Shown here one piece after another: positions 1 through 8,861 of a stretch of 64,000 nucleotides of DNA. Location: positions 248,001 to 312,000 of the forward strand of contig NZ_CP095398.1 of assembly GCF_023008545.1 (NCBI RefSeq), read 5' to 3'. The notes beneath the pieces were generated by a model. It had not been told where the DNA came from, did not search any database, and saw only the letters and a program-made list of their open reading frames with translations. Each line of letters begins with the position of its first letter. Position 1 is the stretch's first letter. Source of the stretch: Natribaculum luteum. GTDB lineage: Archaea > Halobacteriota > Halobacteria > Halobacteriales > Natrialbaceae. The position numbers and the translations under genes were made by a program.

Positions 1-368
1 AACTCGTATCCTGTATCGATAACAGAAACGACACGGCCGTTTTCCTCAACGAGAAACTCTGTATCCAGTTCTATTTGTTGGGCGACCTCGAATATATTGC
101 GCCTGATCTCTCGTATGAACGGAATATTCCTTCGGGCAGACATTCCATATTTGAGTTGCTTCATTCCAAGAGTGTACTTGCCGTCTTTCTTGACGAGGAA
201 ACCCTCATGTTCGAGTGTGGTCAGATGATTGTGAGCCGTACTGTGTCCGATATCGAGTTCGGAGGCGATGTCGGTCAGTCTCGCATTTCCGTGTTTTTCG
301 ACGTACTCGAGAATCCGCAGGGAACGTATCGTCGATTGGACCAACCGTCCGGAACTCGTGTTTTCCAT
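1..368 (-). CDS. IclR-family transcriptional regulator, truncated by the window edge
   Basis: Reading leftwards from the ATG at 368, an open frame runs off the window start after about 122 residues. The N-terminus is a winged helix-turn-helix typical of IclR regulators: a segment RLVQSTIRSLRILEYV, then ARLTDIASELDIGHSTAHNH as the recognition region, then the start of the ligand-binding domain. It closely resembles the complete regulator at 38558-39346, so the two are paralogues. A TATA-like CTTTATG lies about 28 bases before this ATG, fitting a leaderless start; an in-frame ATG at 389 is possible but less likely. It is divergent from the flavoprotein gene at 637 and probably controls it or the island. 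The effector is unknown. Confidence 0.85.
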   Translation of the reverse strand, partial: MENTSSGRLVQSTIRSLRILEYVEKHGNARLTDIASELDIGHSTAHNHLTTLEHEGFLVKKDGKYTLGMKQLKYGMSARRNIPFIREIRRNIFEVAQQIELDTEFLVEENGRVVSVIDTGYE

Positions 369-400
369 TACCAGATATGTGCCAACCATCGCATAAAGAT

Positions 401-413
401 GTCTCGGTGAGAC
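401..413. promoter_or_regulatory. Inverted repeat GTCTC-GGT-GAGAC, possible operator
   Basis: A perfect 5-bp inverted repeat with a 3-bp spacer sits directly upstream of the TATA-like element of the IclR gene, in the divergent gap to the flavoprotein gene. Position suggests an autoregulatory operator. It is short and could be chance. Confidence 0.3.
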
Positions 414-531
414 AGGGGCAGTATCGTGATCTGTCGTGAAGCCGAGTTGGATCCGCCGACTGGAGCCACGAGCAGTTCTCGATCACAGTCAGTGGGATTT
501 GGCGAGCCCCCAGCGTCTCTCGCGGCACAAG

Positions 532-551
532 GTTAATAAGTAATCATAAAC
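532..551 (+). promoter_or_regulatory. AT-rich promoter element before the flavoprotein gene
   Basis: An AT-rich stretch (TTAATAAGTAATCATAAA) stands out in the GC-rich divergent gap and would place transcription start near 575, giving a leader of about 60 bases before the ATG at 637. Confidence 0.35.
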
Positions 552-636
552 ATTACAGTTTCAGGCGCCTTCGTCGGATGGCCGTCCAGTGGGACGAACA
601 GTCCGACATGTGCGCACACAAACGCGAAAACTCGCT

Positions 637-2586
637 ATGGCACACGACACACTTTTCGAGCCGACACAAGTGGGACCAATCCGGCTGCCGAACCGTATCA
701 TGAGTTCGGGACATCAGACGACGCTCGTACACGACCACTTGCCGACTGAGGAGTTCAACGCGTATCACCTCGAACGTGCTCGCGGTGGGGTCGGACTCGT
801 CGTTCTCGAGGCTCACGCCGTCCACGAAAGTGGATTGCTGACCGACCACACTATCGACGCGTCCAACGATGCGATCGTCGATCTGTACGAGCCGTTCGCA
901 GAAGCGATGCACGACGCGGACACCCGCGTTGTGGCACAACTCTTCCACGGCGGCCGAGAGCGCTACGCTGGGGAGTACGCTCCGCCTGCACTATCGTCGT
1001 CTGCCGAACCGACGGATCGGCTCCACGTCGTGCCACGGCCGATGGAGAGCGAGGAAGTGTACGAAATGATAGACTCGTTTGCCGACGCTGCGGCGCGGAT
1101 AGAGCGCGCAGGTCTCGACGGTGTCGAAGTCGTCGGGTCACACACGTATCTGCCGGCGCAGTTCTGGAGCCCGAACGTCAACGACCGAAACGACGAGTTC
1201 GGTGGCAGTCTCGCGAACCGCTGTCGATTCACGACGGAAGTTATCAATCGCATCCGCGACCGGACGGGCGACGATTTCGGCGTCGGTCTCCGATTCAGTG
1301 CCGAGGAACGATCCGAACAGGGGCTCTCGTTCGAAGAAACACTCCCCATCGTCAAGCAGATTGACGACGAGACATCTCTCGATTACTGGAGTATCGTCGT
1401 CGGTAGTTCCAGTACGCAAGAGGGTTGCAGTTACATCGTCCCTCCGGCCACCGAATCAGAAACGGTGACCCGGTCACCCGCCGCAGTCATCGACGAGATG
1501 GTCGACGGACAGGTCATCGTCACGTCACGTATCAACACTCCCGAGAAGGCGACACGGATGCTTGAAGAGACCGGAGCCGACGTCGTCGGGATGACACGGG
1601 CCCTCATCGCCGATCCGTCTCTCCCACGGAAGACGAAGTCTGGCGAATGGGACGACGTTACACCTTGCGTAGCCTGCAATCAGGGCTGCATCGGCCGGTA
1701 TCAGGAGGGATTGCCAATCCGCTGCACAATAAACCCCGTCACCGGCCGCGAGACCGAGTACAGCGACCCAGACCTCGCGGACACGCCGAAGTCAGTCCTC
1801 GTGGTCGGTGGTGGGCCTGCAGGCCTCGTCGCGGCGACGACGGCGGGCAAACGCGGACACGACGTGACGCTTCTCGAAGCCACCGATGAACTCGGCGGGC
1901 AGGTGACAGCCTACGCCGACCTGGAGCACCGAGGGCGGTACGAAGACTGGCTGGATACGCTCGTCTCGCGCCTGAGCGAGTACGACGTGACCGTTGAGTG
2001 TGAAACCCATTTCACTCCCAACGACGTCACCGTGTACGATCCCGACGAACTCATCCTTGCGACAGGGGCGAAAGGACGTACACCAGACGTGAAGATTGCC
2101 GACGGGGCGTCGACGTACACCGACGTGGAGATACTCGAGAAAGACGACCCGTTCAGCGAGTTCGTTCTCATCTCTGACTGGGAGGGCAACGAGGCGGCCC
2201 TCGACGTGGCAAAGCAAGCGGTCGCAACCGGTTCCGACGTCGAAATCGTCACGTCGGCGTATACGGCGGGTGAGTCCGTTCAACAGTACATTCAGAACAC
2301 ACTGCTGGGCGACCTCTACGCCGAAGACGTGACGCTGACACCGCACCATCGCGTCGACGCCGTCGAGGCCGAAGCCGTCGTTCTCCAGAACGTTTTCAAC
2401 GACGAACAGGAACGGCGAACGGGCGTCGACACGGTGGTCTTCGCACACGCCGGCGAGGCTGACTACGAACAGTACCGCGCCCTCGCGACACGCGACGTGC
2501 CGGTACATCGCGTCGGTGACTGCTGGGCCCCTCGTTCGCTGGACGAGGCAGTCTGGGAGGCCTTCGAGACGGCCACGGAACTCTGA
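637..2586 (+). CDS. Old Yellow Enzyme-family Fe-S flavoprotein oxidoreductase
   Basis: This 649-residue protein has the three-part layout of the 2,4-dienoyl-CoA reductase / trimethylamine dehydrogenase family. Residues 1 to about 340 form an FMN TIM barrel beginning LFEPTQVGPIRLPNRI. A 4Fe-4S motif near residue 344 (CVACNQGC, 11 residues, then C) has FadH-type spacing C-x2-C-x3-C-x11-C. A C-terminal dinucleotide domain starts near residue 387 with VVGGGPAGL. I chose the ATG at 637 because family homology starts there. In this neighbourhood a role in demethylating or deaminating an N-methylated amine, as known for trimethylamine and methylproline demethylases, is more likely than fatty-acid reduction, but that is inference. 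RidA follows 36 bases downstream. Confidence 0.85.
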   Translation: MAHDTLFEPTQVGPIRLPNRIMSSGHQTTLVHDHLPTEEFNAYHLERARGGVGLVVLEAHAVHESGLLTDHTIDASNDAIVDLYEPFAEAMHDADTRVVAQLFHGGRERYAGEYAPPALSSSAEPTDRLHVVPRPMESEEVYEMIDSFADAAARIERAGLDGVEVVGSHTYLPAQFWSPNVNDRNDEFGGSLANRCRFTTEVINRIRDRTGDDFGVGLRFSAEERSEQGLSFEETLPIVKQIDDETSLDYWSIVVGSSSTQEGCSYIVPPATESETVTRSPAAVIDEMVDGQVIVTSRINTPEKATRMLEETGADVVGMTRALIADPSLPRKTKSGEWDDVTPCVACNQGCIGRYQEGLPIRCTINPVTGRETEYSDPDLADTPKSVLVVGGGPAGLVAATTAGKRGHDVTLLEATDELGGQVTAYADLEHRGRYEDWLDTLVSRLSEYDVTVECETHFTPNDVTVYDPDELILATGAKGRTPDVKIADGASTYTDVEILEKDDPFSEFVLISDWEGNEAALDVAKQAVATGSDVEIVTSAYTAGESVQQYIQNTLLGDLYAEDVTLTPHHRVDAVEAEAVVLQNVFNDEQERRTGVDTVVFAHAGEADYEQYRALATRDVPVHRVGDCWAPRSLDEAVWEAFETATEL

Positions 2587-2622
2587 GCATCGACTACAGA
2601 TACCACCAAGAGAGACCCCAAC

Positions 2623-3024
2623 ATGACGTTCGAGACACACCACACCGGGACGAACTGGGAAGGAGACGCTGCGTTTTCACAGGTTGCCACGGTCCCCGCC
2701 GATCACTCGTTCGTGGTTACGGCTGGACAAGTCGCCTACGACGACGACGGCAACGTCGTCGGCATCGGGGACATCGAAAAACAGACGCGAAAGGCGTTCG
2801 AGAATCTCGACCGGACGCTCAAGTCAGCAGATGCATCGATGGACGACGTACTCAAACTTCGCTACTCGATTACCGAACTTGAGTACTACGAAACGGTCAA
2901 AGACGTCCGCGACGAGTACCTCTCGGAACCGTATCCGACCGGAATGCTCGCGGTCGTCAACGGGCTCGCCACACCCAGACTGCTGATCGAGATCGAGGCA
3001 CTCGCGGCGATTTCCGACAAGTGA
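2623..3024 (+). CDS. ridA: RidA/YjgF-family enamine/imine deaminase
   Basis: The protein is 133 residues, the usual RidA length, and has the single YjgF fold. It starts with a Gly-Asp-Ala-Ala-Phe-Ser-Gln segment, has a SADASMDDVLKLRYSIT-type centre and ends LLIEIEALAA. RidA proteins hydrolyse reactive 2-aminoacrylate and other imines released by PLP and flavin amine oxidising enzymes. It lies 36 bases after the OYE-type flavoprotein gene on the same strand, so the two are probably co-transcribed and RidA likely clears imines from that reaction or from the oxidases nearby. A broken relative is at about 5250-5520. Confidence 0.85.
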   Translation: MTFETHHTGTNWEGDAAFSQVATVPADHSFVVTAGQVAYDDDGNVVGIGDIEKQTRKAFENLDRTLKSADASMDDVLKLRYSITELEYYETVKDVRDEYLSEPYPTGMLAVVNGLATPRLLIEIEALAAISDK

Positions 3025-3249
3025 ACTACTAGCATGGTCGACTGAAGCAAAATCGGCCTATGTTTTGAGACCTCTTTGAACCCTCGATAGCGCCGTTAGA
3101 GATTCGATCAGATTACGAAATTGAACTTGACATTTCGAATAGGTATATTTCGAGATGGGCTGCGAAGAGAGCGAGAGAGAACCAAACTGCCGGTAGTGAT
3201 ACTGTATACTAGAATGTGAATATAGCGTTAGCCACGGCTTATGAGTCCA

Positions 3250-4134
3250 CTACGCCAACGTTATGAGCGTCGCCCCACACACAACCAGAGACACACCGGT
3301 GGCGATTCCGAGAGTCACTCGTTCGATGTCGGTGAGAACGACAGCGCTGACAACGGTAGCGACGACGGGAGATAGACCAGAGAGGGCAGAGACTATCGCA
3401 ACTGATCCGCGGGCGAACGCCTCAAACAGAAAGAAGAGCGCAAATGCCGAGAGCAGACCACTCCAGATGAACGGCCGTAGTGCATCTACCGGCGGAACGA
3501 GTTGTCTGTCGCGAGCCACCGCGGCGTAGACGAGGAGAGCGGCGAGAGTAGCGATCGCGTTCACGGTGATCGCCTCTAGCGTCGTCACACTCGTACGCGT
3601 CAGTCCGTACCGTCGCACCACGTTCGAGACGGCGTAGGCCGCTGCAGCCGAAAGCGGGAAGACGAGCTCGGCGATGTCCCATCCAGCTTTATCTCCGCCC
3701 TTCGACGTGGCGACAACTGTGAGGCCGACGACGATGACGACGATCCCAAACGTAGTCTGGAGCGACATTGCTTCTCCGAGGAAGAGTAGCGCGATGACTG
3801 TGGCAAAGAGCGGATGAGTGTTGAACCCGGCACTGTTGATACTTGCCCCGACTCGGTCGACGCCAGTAAAAGACGCCATCCACGCTACCGCACCGGCCGC
3901 CCCCGACGAAGTAAACACGAGCACTGCAATCGGCGAGAGCGACAGGAGGTCAGTGACATCACCGAGAACAGCAAGGCTAGCAAAATAGCAGATCGTTCCG
4001 ACGGCGACGACAACGAGAGATCCCTGGAGTGACGTCCCACCACGAACGATACCAGACTTCGTCAGCACGGGGCTAGCTCCCCAAAAAAGCGCTGCGAGGA
4101 GTGCGAACAGATACACGTCTGGAATAAGACCCAT
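3250..4134 (-). CDS. EamA/DMT-family membrane transporter
   Basis: This 294-residue, very hydrophobic protein has about ten predicted membrane segments arranged as two EamA repeats, the typical layout of drug/metabolite transporters (10 helices, about 300 residues). The N-terminus LFALLAALFWGASPVLTKSG is the classic first helix. Members export or import amino acids, amines and other small metabolites; the substrate cannot be read from the sequence. It is monocistronic and convergent with the RidA gene, with about 225 bases between them. A role in exporting an amine-pathway intermediate is possible from context only. Confidence 0.85.
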   Translation of the reverse strand: MGLIPDVYLFALLAALFWGASPVLTKSGIVRGGTSLQGSLVVVAVGTICYFASLAVLGDVTDLLSLSPIAVLVFTSSGAAGAVAWMASFTGVDRVGASINSAGFNTHPLFATVIALLFLGEAMSLQTTFGIVVIVVGLTVVATSKGGDKAGWDIAELVFPLSAAAAYAVSNVVRRYGLTRTSVTTLEAITVNAIATLAALLVYAAVARDRQLVPPVDALRPFIWSGLLSAFALFFLFEAFARGSVAIVSALSGLSPVVATVVSAVVLTDIERVTLGIATGVSLVVCGATLITLA

Positions 4135-4383
4135 GACTAATTACTGTCCCAGTCACTTGTAAATCACGGGGTCGAAGAGAAGTCTGCTCACAGTCTCGAG
4201 GGGAGTGCAGTACAGGCGTCGTGGTGGTTTGGGCCCGACAGAGGGCGTCTCGGTCGAGTCTTTCGAATTTGCACCTCGACTTGGCGAAGACTGACGCTCA
4301 CGGGGACCGGGACGGCTCGAATCGCACACGGCCGCACAAGCAGCTAAAAGAACTCATCCCCATTACAGTCTCACATAACACGG

Positions 4384-4720
4384 TGGGGTACGATATCGTA
4401 ATTACAGGTGCAGTCGTCGCTGGGTGCATCAGTGCCTATCAACTAGCGTCGGACCACGACGTGCCCGTCATTGCAAATGGGCAGGTAGCAGGAGAAATCA
4501 CGGCCGTTCGTCGGAACTCATCACCATCACCACCGACGTGCTCGTGCCTCGGTCGGAGATACTCGACGTTCCAGAGATGGCGTCTCACGTCGACGGAACC
4601 AGATAGTTCGAGTTCTTCGAGCGCCCGGGCGGCGAACCTGTTCCGACCGACCAGGTTGATAGCGCCCGTGACTACGTGGCCGACCCTCAGGAGGACGGCC
4701 TCGCAGTGACCCTTCAACAA
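4384..4720 (+). pseudogene. Relic of a DAO-family FAD oxidoreductase N-terminus
   Basis: Two reading frames together recover about 110 residues matching the start of the intact oxidase at 21512-22699. One frame gives YDIVITGAVVAGCISAYQLA (Rossmann motif, damaged at a glycine), then after a shift the next frame gives SSELITITTDVLVPRSEIL, then a third segment gives SARDYVADPQEDGLAVT. The reading frame is broken at least twice and the rest of the gene is gone. It is a decayed partial copy, probably from duplication of the 21.5 kb gene or a sister. Confidence 0.8.
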
Positions 4721-4761
4721 AACAATTAACAATTCACGGATAATGATCTATCTTGAGGTTC

Positions 4762-5184
4762 ATGACCGACACGACAACGAGATCGGACGGTGCAGAACTG
4801 GCGCAGCGACTAATCGAGGAGGTCTGGAGCAAGGGCCAACTCGAGGTGATCGACGAGATCGTCTCCGAGGACTACGTCGACTACTTCGCGGGCGAGCCCA
4901 ACGTCCGCGGCCGTGAGGGGCTCAAGGAGTATGTCACGGAGACCCGGGAGAGCTTCCCCGACTTCGGGAAGGACATCGAGGGACTCGTCGTGAACGGCGA
5001 CTCGGTCGCCCTCCGGTTCACTGCGACGGGAACCCACGAAGGCGAGTACGGGGGTATCGAGCCGACGGGCAAGGAAATCTCGTTCGCTGGCTCCATCTTC
5101 TTCCACATCGACGACGGCGAGATCACGGCGACCTACGAGAGCGCCGACATGTTGGGACTCATGGAACAGTTGGACGCCGTTTAG
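4762..5184 (+). CDS. SnoaL-like (NTF2-fold) ester cyclase family protein
   Basis: This 140-residue protein has the NTF2-like layout of the SnoaL/ester cyclase family: an N-terminal helix with LIEEVWSKGQLEVIDEIV, then EDYVDY, then FPDFGKDIEGLVVNGDSVAL, then GTHEGEYGGIEPTGKEI. Family members are small intracellular isomerases or hydrolases acting on hydrophobic or polyketide-like substrates, and many have no known role. I chose the ATG at 4762; the upstream TTG adds three residues without support. It stands alone between a DAO relic and a convergent RidA relic. A decayed member of the same family is at about 39530-39720. Confidence 0.8.
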   Translation: MTDTTTRSDGAELAQRLIEEVWSKGQLEVIDEIVSEDYVDYFAGEPNVRGREGLKEYVTETRESFPDFGKDIEGLVVNGDSVALRFTATGTHEGEYGGIEPTGKEISFAGSIFFHIDDGEITATYESADMLGLMEQLDAV

Positions 5185-5189
5185 TCATT

Positions 5190-5520
5190 CCACAGGTAAC
5201 TCGCCGTTTTTTCGCCGTTGTCATCTACCGCTATTACCATCGCATGGCCATTGCACTTCTCGGACGCCGGGCTGTCCCTGGCAGTTCGGACCGATTCGCC
5301 CTCGATGACTGCATCAAATTCGATATCGACGAGTATCTTCCTCTTCAACTAGCGGTACCTCGATGACCGTGCTTGCAGGTTGGTGCGCGCCGAGATACTC
5401 GGTGAGGGCAGGCACGACCTCGTCCTCCGTTTCGAGCGCTACTGTAATCCACGATCGAAGGATCGCAAGGTAACGTTCGGTCAGTACCATTGCGGGTATG
5501 TTGGCTTTTCCAACCTGCCG
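5190..5520 (-). pseudogene. Relic of a RidA/YjgF-family gene
   Basis: On the minus strand, just downstream of the oxidase at 5531-6718, one frame reads VALETEDEVVPALTEYLGAH and QPASTVIEVPLVEEED, resembling the second half of RidA proteins. A one-base frameshift near 5327 then leads into LVDIEFDAVIEGE, the expected C-terminal strand. Upstream of this the match to RidA is poor, so the N-terminal half is degraded. The order MmsA - oxidase - RidA suggests the original operon carried its own imine deaminase. The assignment rests on pattern matching by eye. Confidence 0.55.
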
Positions 5521-5530
5521 ACGCGTTTCC

Positions 5531-6718
5531 TCAACTCTGTGGACCGACCAACTCCGGTGATTCGGCGATGTACGACGAACCGAAGTCGGTGGACCGATCC
5601 TCGAACCGGTCGAGCGAGAACTCGTCCACGGAGAACGGGCCATCCTCGTCGGTGACGACCATCCGAATCGCCGTGCCGATCACGGGGGCTGCCATGATTC
5701 CGAATCCGTGTGTCCCGGTGGCGACGGCGAGCCCCTCGGGCGCTTCAGCAGGGGCATCGATGATCGGATACCGGTCAGGGGTGGCAGAATCGCCAAATCG
5801 GCAGGTGTCACCGGCGACGAATTGCGCCTCACCGAGGTTGGTGATCAGCTCGGGAATTGTTCCCGCGATGAGACGCTGGAACCCTTCTGTCGTCGTCGAC
5901 CGAGGCGTTCCTGGCGGTTTCACGAAGTACGTTCCACCTCCGATGTGCAGTTCCCCGTTTGGCTCCGCACGGAAGTAGAGGTGCGAGTGTTCGTCCCATG
6001 CCATCGGGAACTCCTCTGTGAGGGTGCGTTCGTGGTCGAGGTTGTACGTCTGGTACCGGTACGGTCGAGTCGGGATGCTGACGTGTTCGGAAACAAACTG
6101 TCTGGTCCGCCAGCCGGCGGCCACGACCACCTGTTCAGCCCGGATTCGCTCGTCTGCTTCGGTGTCGACCCCGACGATGCTGCCGTCTTCAACAGCGAGA
6201 TCGTCAACCTCGACGCCAGTCAGGAACGTCGCCCCGTCACGCTCAGCGTCCTCTTTCACCGTCGTCACAAACGTGTACGGATCGAGCCAGCCGGCGTCCT
6301 CGTAGACGATGCCACCTGCGTGGCCGTCGAGTTCGAACGTATCGGGGAAGCGGTTCTCCAGTTCATCCGGGGTGTGAAACGCCGCGTCGAACCCGTTTTC
6401 ACGGAGCGTCGCAGCGTGGTCACGCAGTGACGCGACGTCGTGTTCATCCGACCGGAGCTCCACGTACGATCGCTCGTGGAACGAGAAGTGACCGGTTCCG
6501 TCGTATTCGCGGAAGAACTCGATAGCGTGTGCTGCGGCGGCCGGGGTATCGGAGTACTCTTCTACGACCGTGACGAGCCCAGACGCCTTGCCCGTGGCGC
6601 CTCCACCGATCTGGTCCCGTTCGACGACGAGGACATCGTGGTCCGGTGCCAGCTCTCGAGCGGCCATACAGCCGACGATTCCTCCACCGACGATAATAAC
6701 ATCGTACTTCTGGCTCAT
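5531..6718 (-). CDS. DAO-family FAD-dependent amine/amino-acid oxidoreductase (copy 1)
   Basis: This 395-residue protein has the D-amino acid oxidase / sarcosine oxidase fold. The FAD-binding Rossmann motif VIIVGGGIVGCMAARELA is at residues 7-24. A conserved segment ATGKASGLVT follows, and a C-terminal GTHGFGIMAAPVIG motif completes the FAD site. Enzymes of this family oxidise N-methyl or secondary amines and amino acids such as sarcosine, dimethylglycine and gamma-glutamyl-amines. It is the second gene after MmsA (136-base gap, same strand), which suggests the aldehyde or oxo-acid it generates is passed to MmsA. Three intact paralogues lie at 18102, 21512 and 22787. Confidence 0.85.
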   Translation of the reverse strand: MSQKYDVIIVGGGIVGCMAARELAPDHDVLVVERDQIGGGATGKASGLVTVVEEYSDTPAAAAHAIEFFREYDGTGHFSFHERSYVELRSDEHDVASLRDHAATLRENGFDAAFHTPDELENRFPDTFELDGHAGGIVYEDAGWLDPYTFVTTVKEDAERDGATFLTGVEVDDLAVEDGSIVGVDTEADERIRAEQVVVAAGWRTRQFVSEHVSIPTRPYRYQTYNLDHERTLTEEFPMAWDEHSHLYFRAEPNGELHIGGGTYFVKPPGTPRSTTTEGFQRLIAGTIPELITNLGEAQFVAGDTCRFGDSATPDRYPIIDAPAEAPEGLAVATGTHGFGIMAAPVIGTAIRMVVTDEDGPFSVDEFSLDRFEDRSTDFGSSYIAESPELVGPQS

Positions 6719-6854
6719 TGCTACTGGGTATCATATGGACAGCAGTCGTCTAATTACTTTCGCTTTGCCGGGCGCCAGTACGAGTTGCCGTGTCACTCCC
6801 CACTTTGACAGTACGGACTCACAAACCGAAGTGAAGTAGTGCCTGACGGTGGAG

Positions 6855-8330
6855 TCAGTTGTCCGGCCAGCGCTCGATGTAGACGGTCTCGTCGGTGTAG
6901 AACCGAACCACGTCCTCTGCTTGGGCGTGGAGGTCTCCGAAGAAGGAGTCCTTCTGTCCACCGAAGTGGAAGAACGCCATCGGTGCGGCGGTACCGGCAT
7001 TGACCGCGAGGTTCCCGGCTTCGGCGTCGTGCCGGAATTTCTTCGCCTCGCTCCCCTTGCCCGTGAAGAGGCTCGCAGCGTTGCCGAACTGGCTCTGGTT
7101 CATGATTTCGATGGCTTCGTCGATACCGGCGGCGGGCATTAGGCCGAGTACTGGTCCGAAGATTTCCTCTCGGCTGATGACCATATCGGTGGTCACGTCT
7201 CGGAAGATGCAGGGGCCAAGGAAGTTACCGTTCTCGTAGCCGTCGATCGTCACATCACGCCCGTCGTAGACGAGTTCCGCGCCTTCACTGATGCCGGTTT
7301 CGACGTAGTTGCGGACGCGCTGTTCGTGTTCAGGGGAGATCAGCGGACCGATCGTCGTGTCGTCGTTGAGGCCGTAGCCGACCACCTGTCGGTCGGCTTC
7401 GGCGACCACGAGATCGACGAAGTCTTCGTAGACGGATTCCTCCACGACCACGACGTCGTTGGCGAGACACCGCTCACCCGAACAGGCAAGTGCGGACGAG
7501 ACGGCTTTCTCGGCAGCGAACTCGAGGTTCGCCGACTCAGTCACGATGACGTGATTCTTCGCGCCACCCTGGGCTTGCACGCGCTTTCCGTTGGCGGCGG
7601 CCTTTTCGTAGATGGTCTCCGCGACCGGGGTACTCCCGACGAAGGAAACGCCCTCGATACCGTCGTGTTCGAGGATGGTGTCGACCGTATCAACACCACC
7701 ATTGACAAGCTGGACGACGCCGTCGGGGAGAGACGTTTCGTCTAGAAGTTCGAACAGTTTCCGTGCGGTCAGTGGGGCCTGTTCGCTCGGTTTCAGGATG
7801 AAGCTGTTTCCAGTCGCGACCGCGTAAGGGAGAAACCACAGCGGGATCATTCCCGGAAAATTAAACGGCGTAACTGCCGCGAACACGCCGAGCGGCTGGC
7901 GGACTGCGGTCTCGTCGATCTTCGGGGCGGCGTTCTCAACGTGCCCAGCCTGCATCAGGGTTGGCATCCCACAGGCCACCTCCACGTTCTCGATCCCGCG
8001 ACGGAGTTCTCCCTTGGCCTCGCCGATGGTCTTGCCATGCTCTTGGACCAGAAGCTCGGCGAGTTCGTCCTGGTGCTCCTCGAGGAGCTGTTTGAATTCG
8101 AACAGCGGCTGGATTCGCTCTTCGATAGGCGTCCGCCGCCACGTTTTGAATGCGTCTTGTCCAGCCGTCACCGCGTCGTCGACGTCGCTCTCGGAGCTGA
8201 ATCCGACCCTCGCGATTGACTCGTTCGTCGCTGGATTGTCGACTCGCTGACCGTCCTCACTGGCGGTGGCCCACGTCCCGTCGACGTAGTTCTGGACTTC
8301 ACCGTGTTGTAACTTCGTTGTTTCAGCCAT
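6855..8330 (-). CDS. mmsA: CoA-acylating (methyl)malonate-semialdehyde dehydrogenase (copy 1)
   Basis: This 491-residue protein has the length and order of MmsA: an N-terminal QNYVDGTWATA segment, PFNFPGMIPLWFLPYAVATG for NAD binding, FVGSTPVAETIYEKAA, and the catalytic cysteine in GERCLANDVVV. The C-terminus PMAFFHFGGQKDSFFGD is characteristic. MmsA oxidises malonate or methylmalonate semialdehyde with NAD and CoA, giving acetyl-CoA or propionyl-CoA and CO2. Malonate semialdehyde is the expected product of beta-alanine transamination, so MmsA would be the exit from diaminopropane/spermidine or beta-alanine breakdown. It leads an operon with the oxidase at 5531. A paralogue is at 31482-32963. 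Confidence 0.9.
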   Translation of the reverse strand: MAETTKLQHGEVQNYVDGTWATASEDGQRVDNPATNESIARVGFSSESDVDDAVTAGQDAFKTWRRTPIEERIQPLFEFKQLLEEHQDELAELLVQEHGKTIGEAKGELRRGIENVEVACGMPTLMQAGHVENAAPKIDETAVRQPLGVFAAVTPFNFPGMIPLWFLPYAVATGNSFILKPSEQAPLTARKLFELLDETSLPDGVVQLVNGGVDTVDTILEHDGIEGVSFVGSTPVAETIYEKAAANGKRVQAQGGAKNHVIVTESANLEFAAEKAVSSALACSGERCLANDVVVVEESVYEDFVDLVVAEADRQVVGYGLNDDTTIGPLISPEHEQRVRNYVETGISEGAELVYDGRDVTIDGYENGNFLGPCIFRDVTTDMVISREEIFGPVLGLMPAAGIDEAIEIMNQSQFGNAASLFTGKGSEAKKFRHDAEAGNLAVNAGTAAPMAFFHFGGQKDSFFGDLHAQAEDVVRFYTDETVYIERWPDN

Positions 8331-8524
8331 GGCGTACGTGTTAACTGGGTCGAACAGATAAAAACATTCTGCTTCACAGACCGCTAGTGGTGGCTTGGTT
8401 TCGGCGTTCGATCACGGCTCAGTGGCGATCTCTTCGGCACTTTCAGGGCTCTCGCCGGTGTTCGCGACGGGAGTCGAGGCTATCGTTCTCACCGACGTGA
8501 AGCGAATGATGCGGGGAACCGTCA

Positions 8525-8816
8525 TTAGCATCTCTCTGGTGTGAGCGCGTATTTCGCCATCTTCGGTAGCGAGGCAAACGAGGTCGCCATCCAGCTCGCT
8601 CGGGAGTACAAGGACGCCTCCAAGGTACTCACCCGGTGGCGGTCATATCATGGCGGGACGTACGGGGCAGCGAGTCTCACTGGAGAGTTGGAGACGCGCG
8701 CGAACGTAGAACGAACGGTACGCCGCGACATCGGGAACTGCTCGATTCCTCCCGCCGGTGCCCGAGTGTTTCGACGCAGACGGTCGCGCCATCCGGCGGA
8801 CGAAGCCTAGCTGTGA
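8525..8816 (+). pseudogene. Relic of a class III aminotransferase (internal fragment)
   Basis: One frame reads SAYFAIFGSEANEVAIQLAR, then SYHGGTYGAASLTGELE, the substrate/PLP region of class III aminotransferases. After about 8715 a different frame reads YAATSGTARFLPPVPECF and then DADGRAIRRTKP, continuing the same family, so there is a frameshift. The N-terminal third and everything after the middle are missing. It lies just before the promoter of the ligase gene at 8862. Confidence 0.75.
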
Positions 8817-8830
8817 ATTCTTCTGGGTAA

Positions 8831-8840
8831 AGTATAAGTG
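8831..8840 (+). promoter_or_regulatory. TATA-like box for the ligase gene at 8862
   Basis: AGTATAAGTG is centred about 27 bases before the ATG with no Shine-Dalgarno sequence, the expected layout for a leaderless haloarchaeal mRNA. Confidence 0.5.
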
Positions 8841-8861
8841 GTAAATTAGTCCATCATATGT

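Noticed and set aside
1792-2643. A 283-codon minus-strand frame
   Set aside because: It is antisense to the C-terminal domain of the Fe-S flavoprotein and shows no family features.
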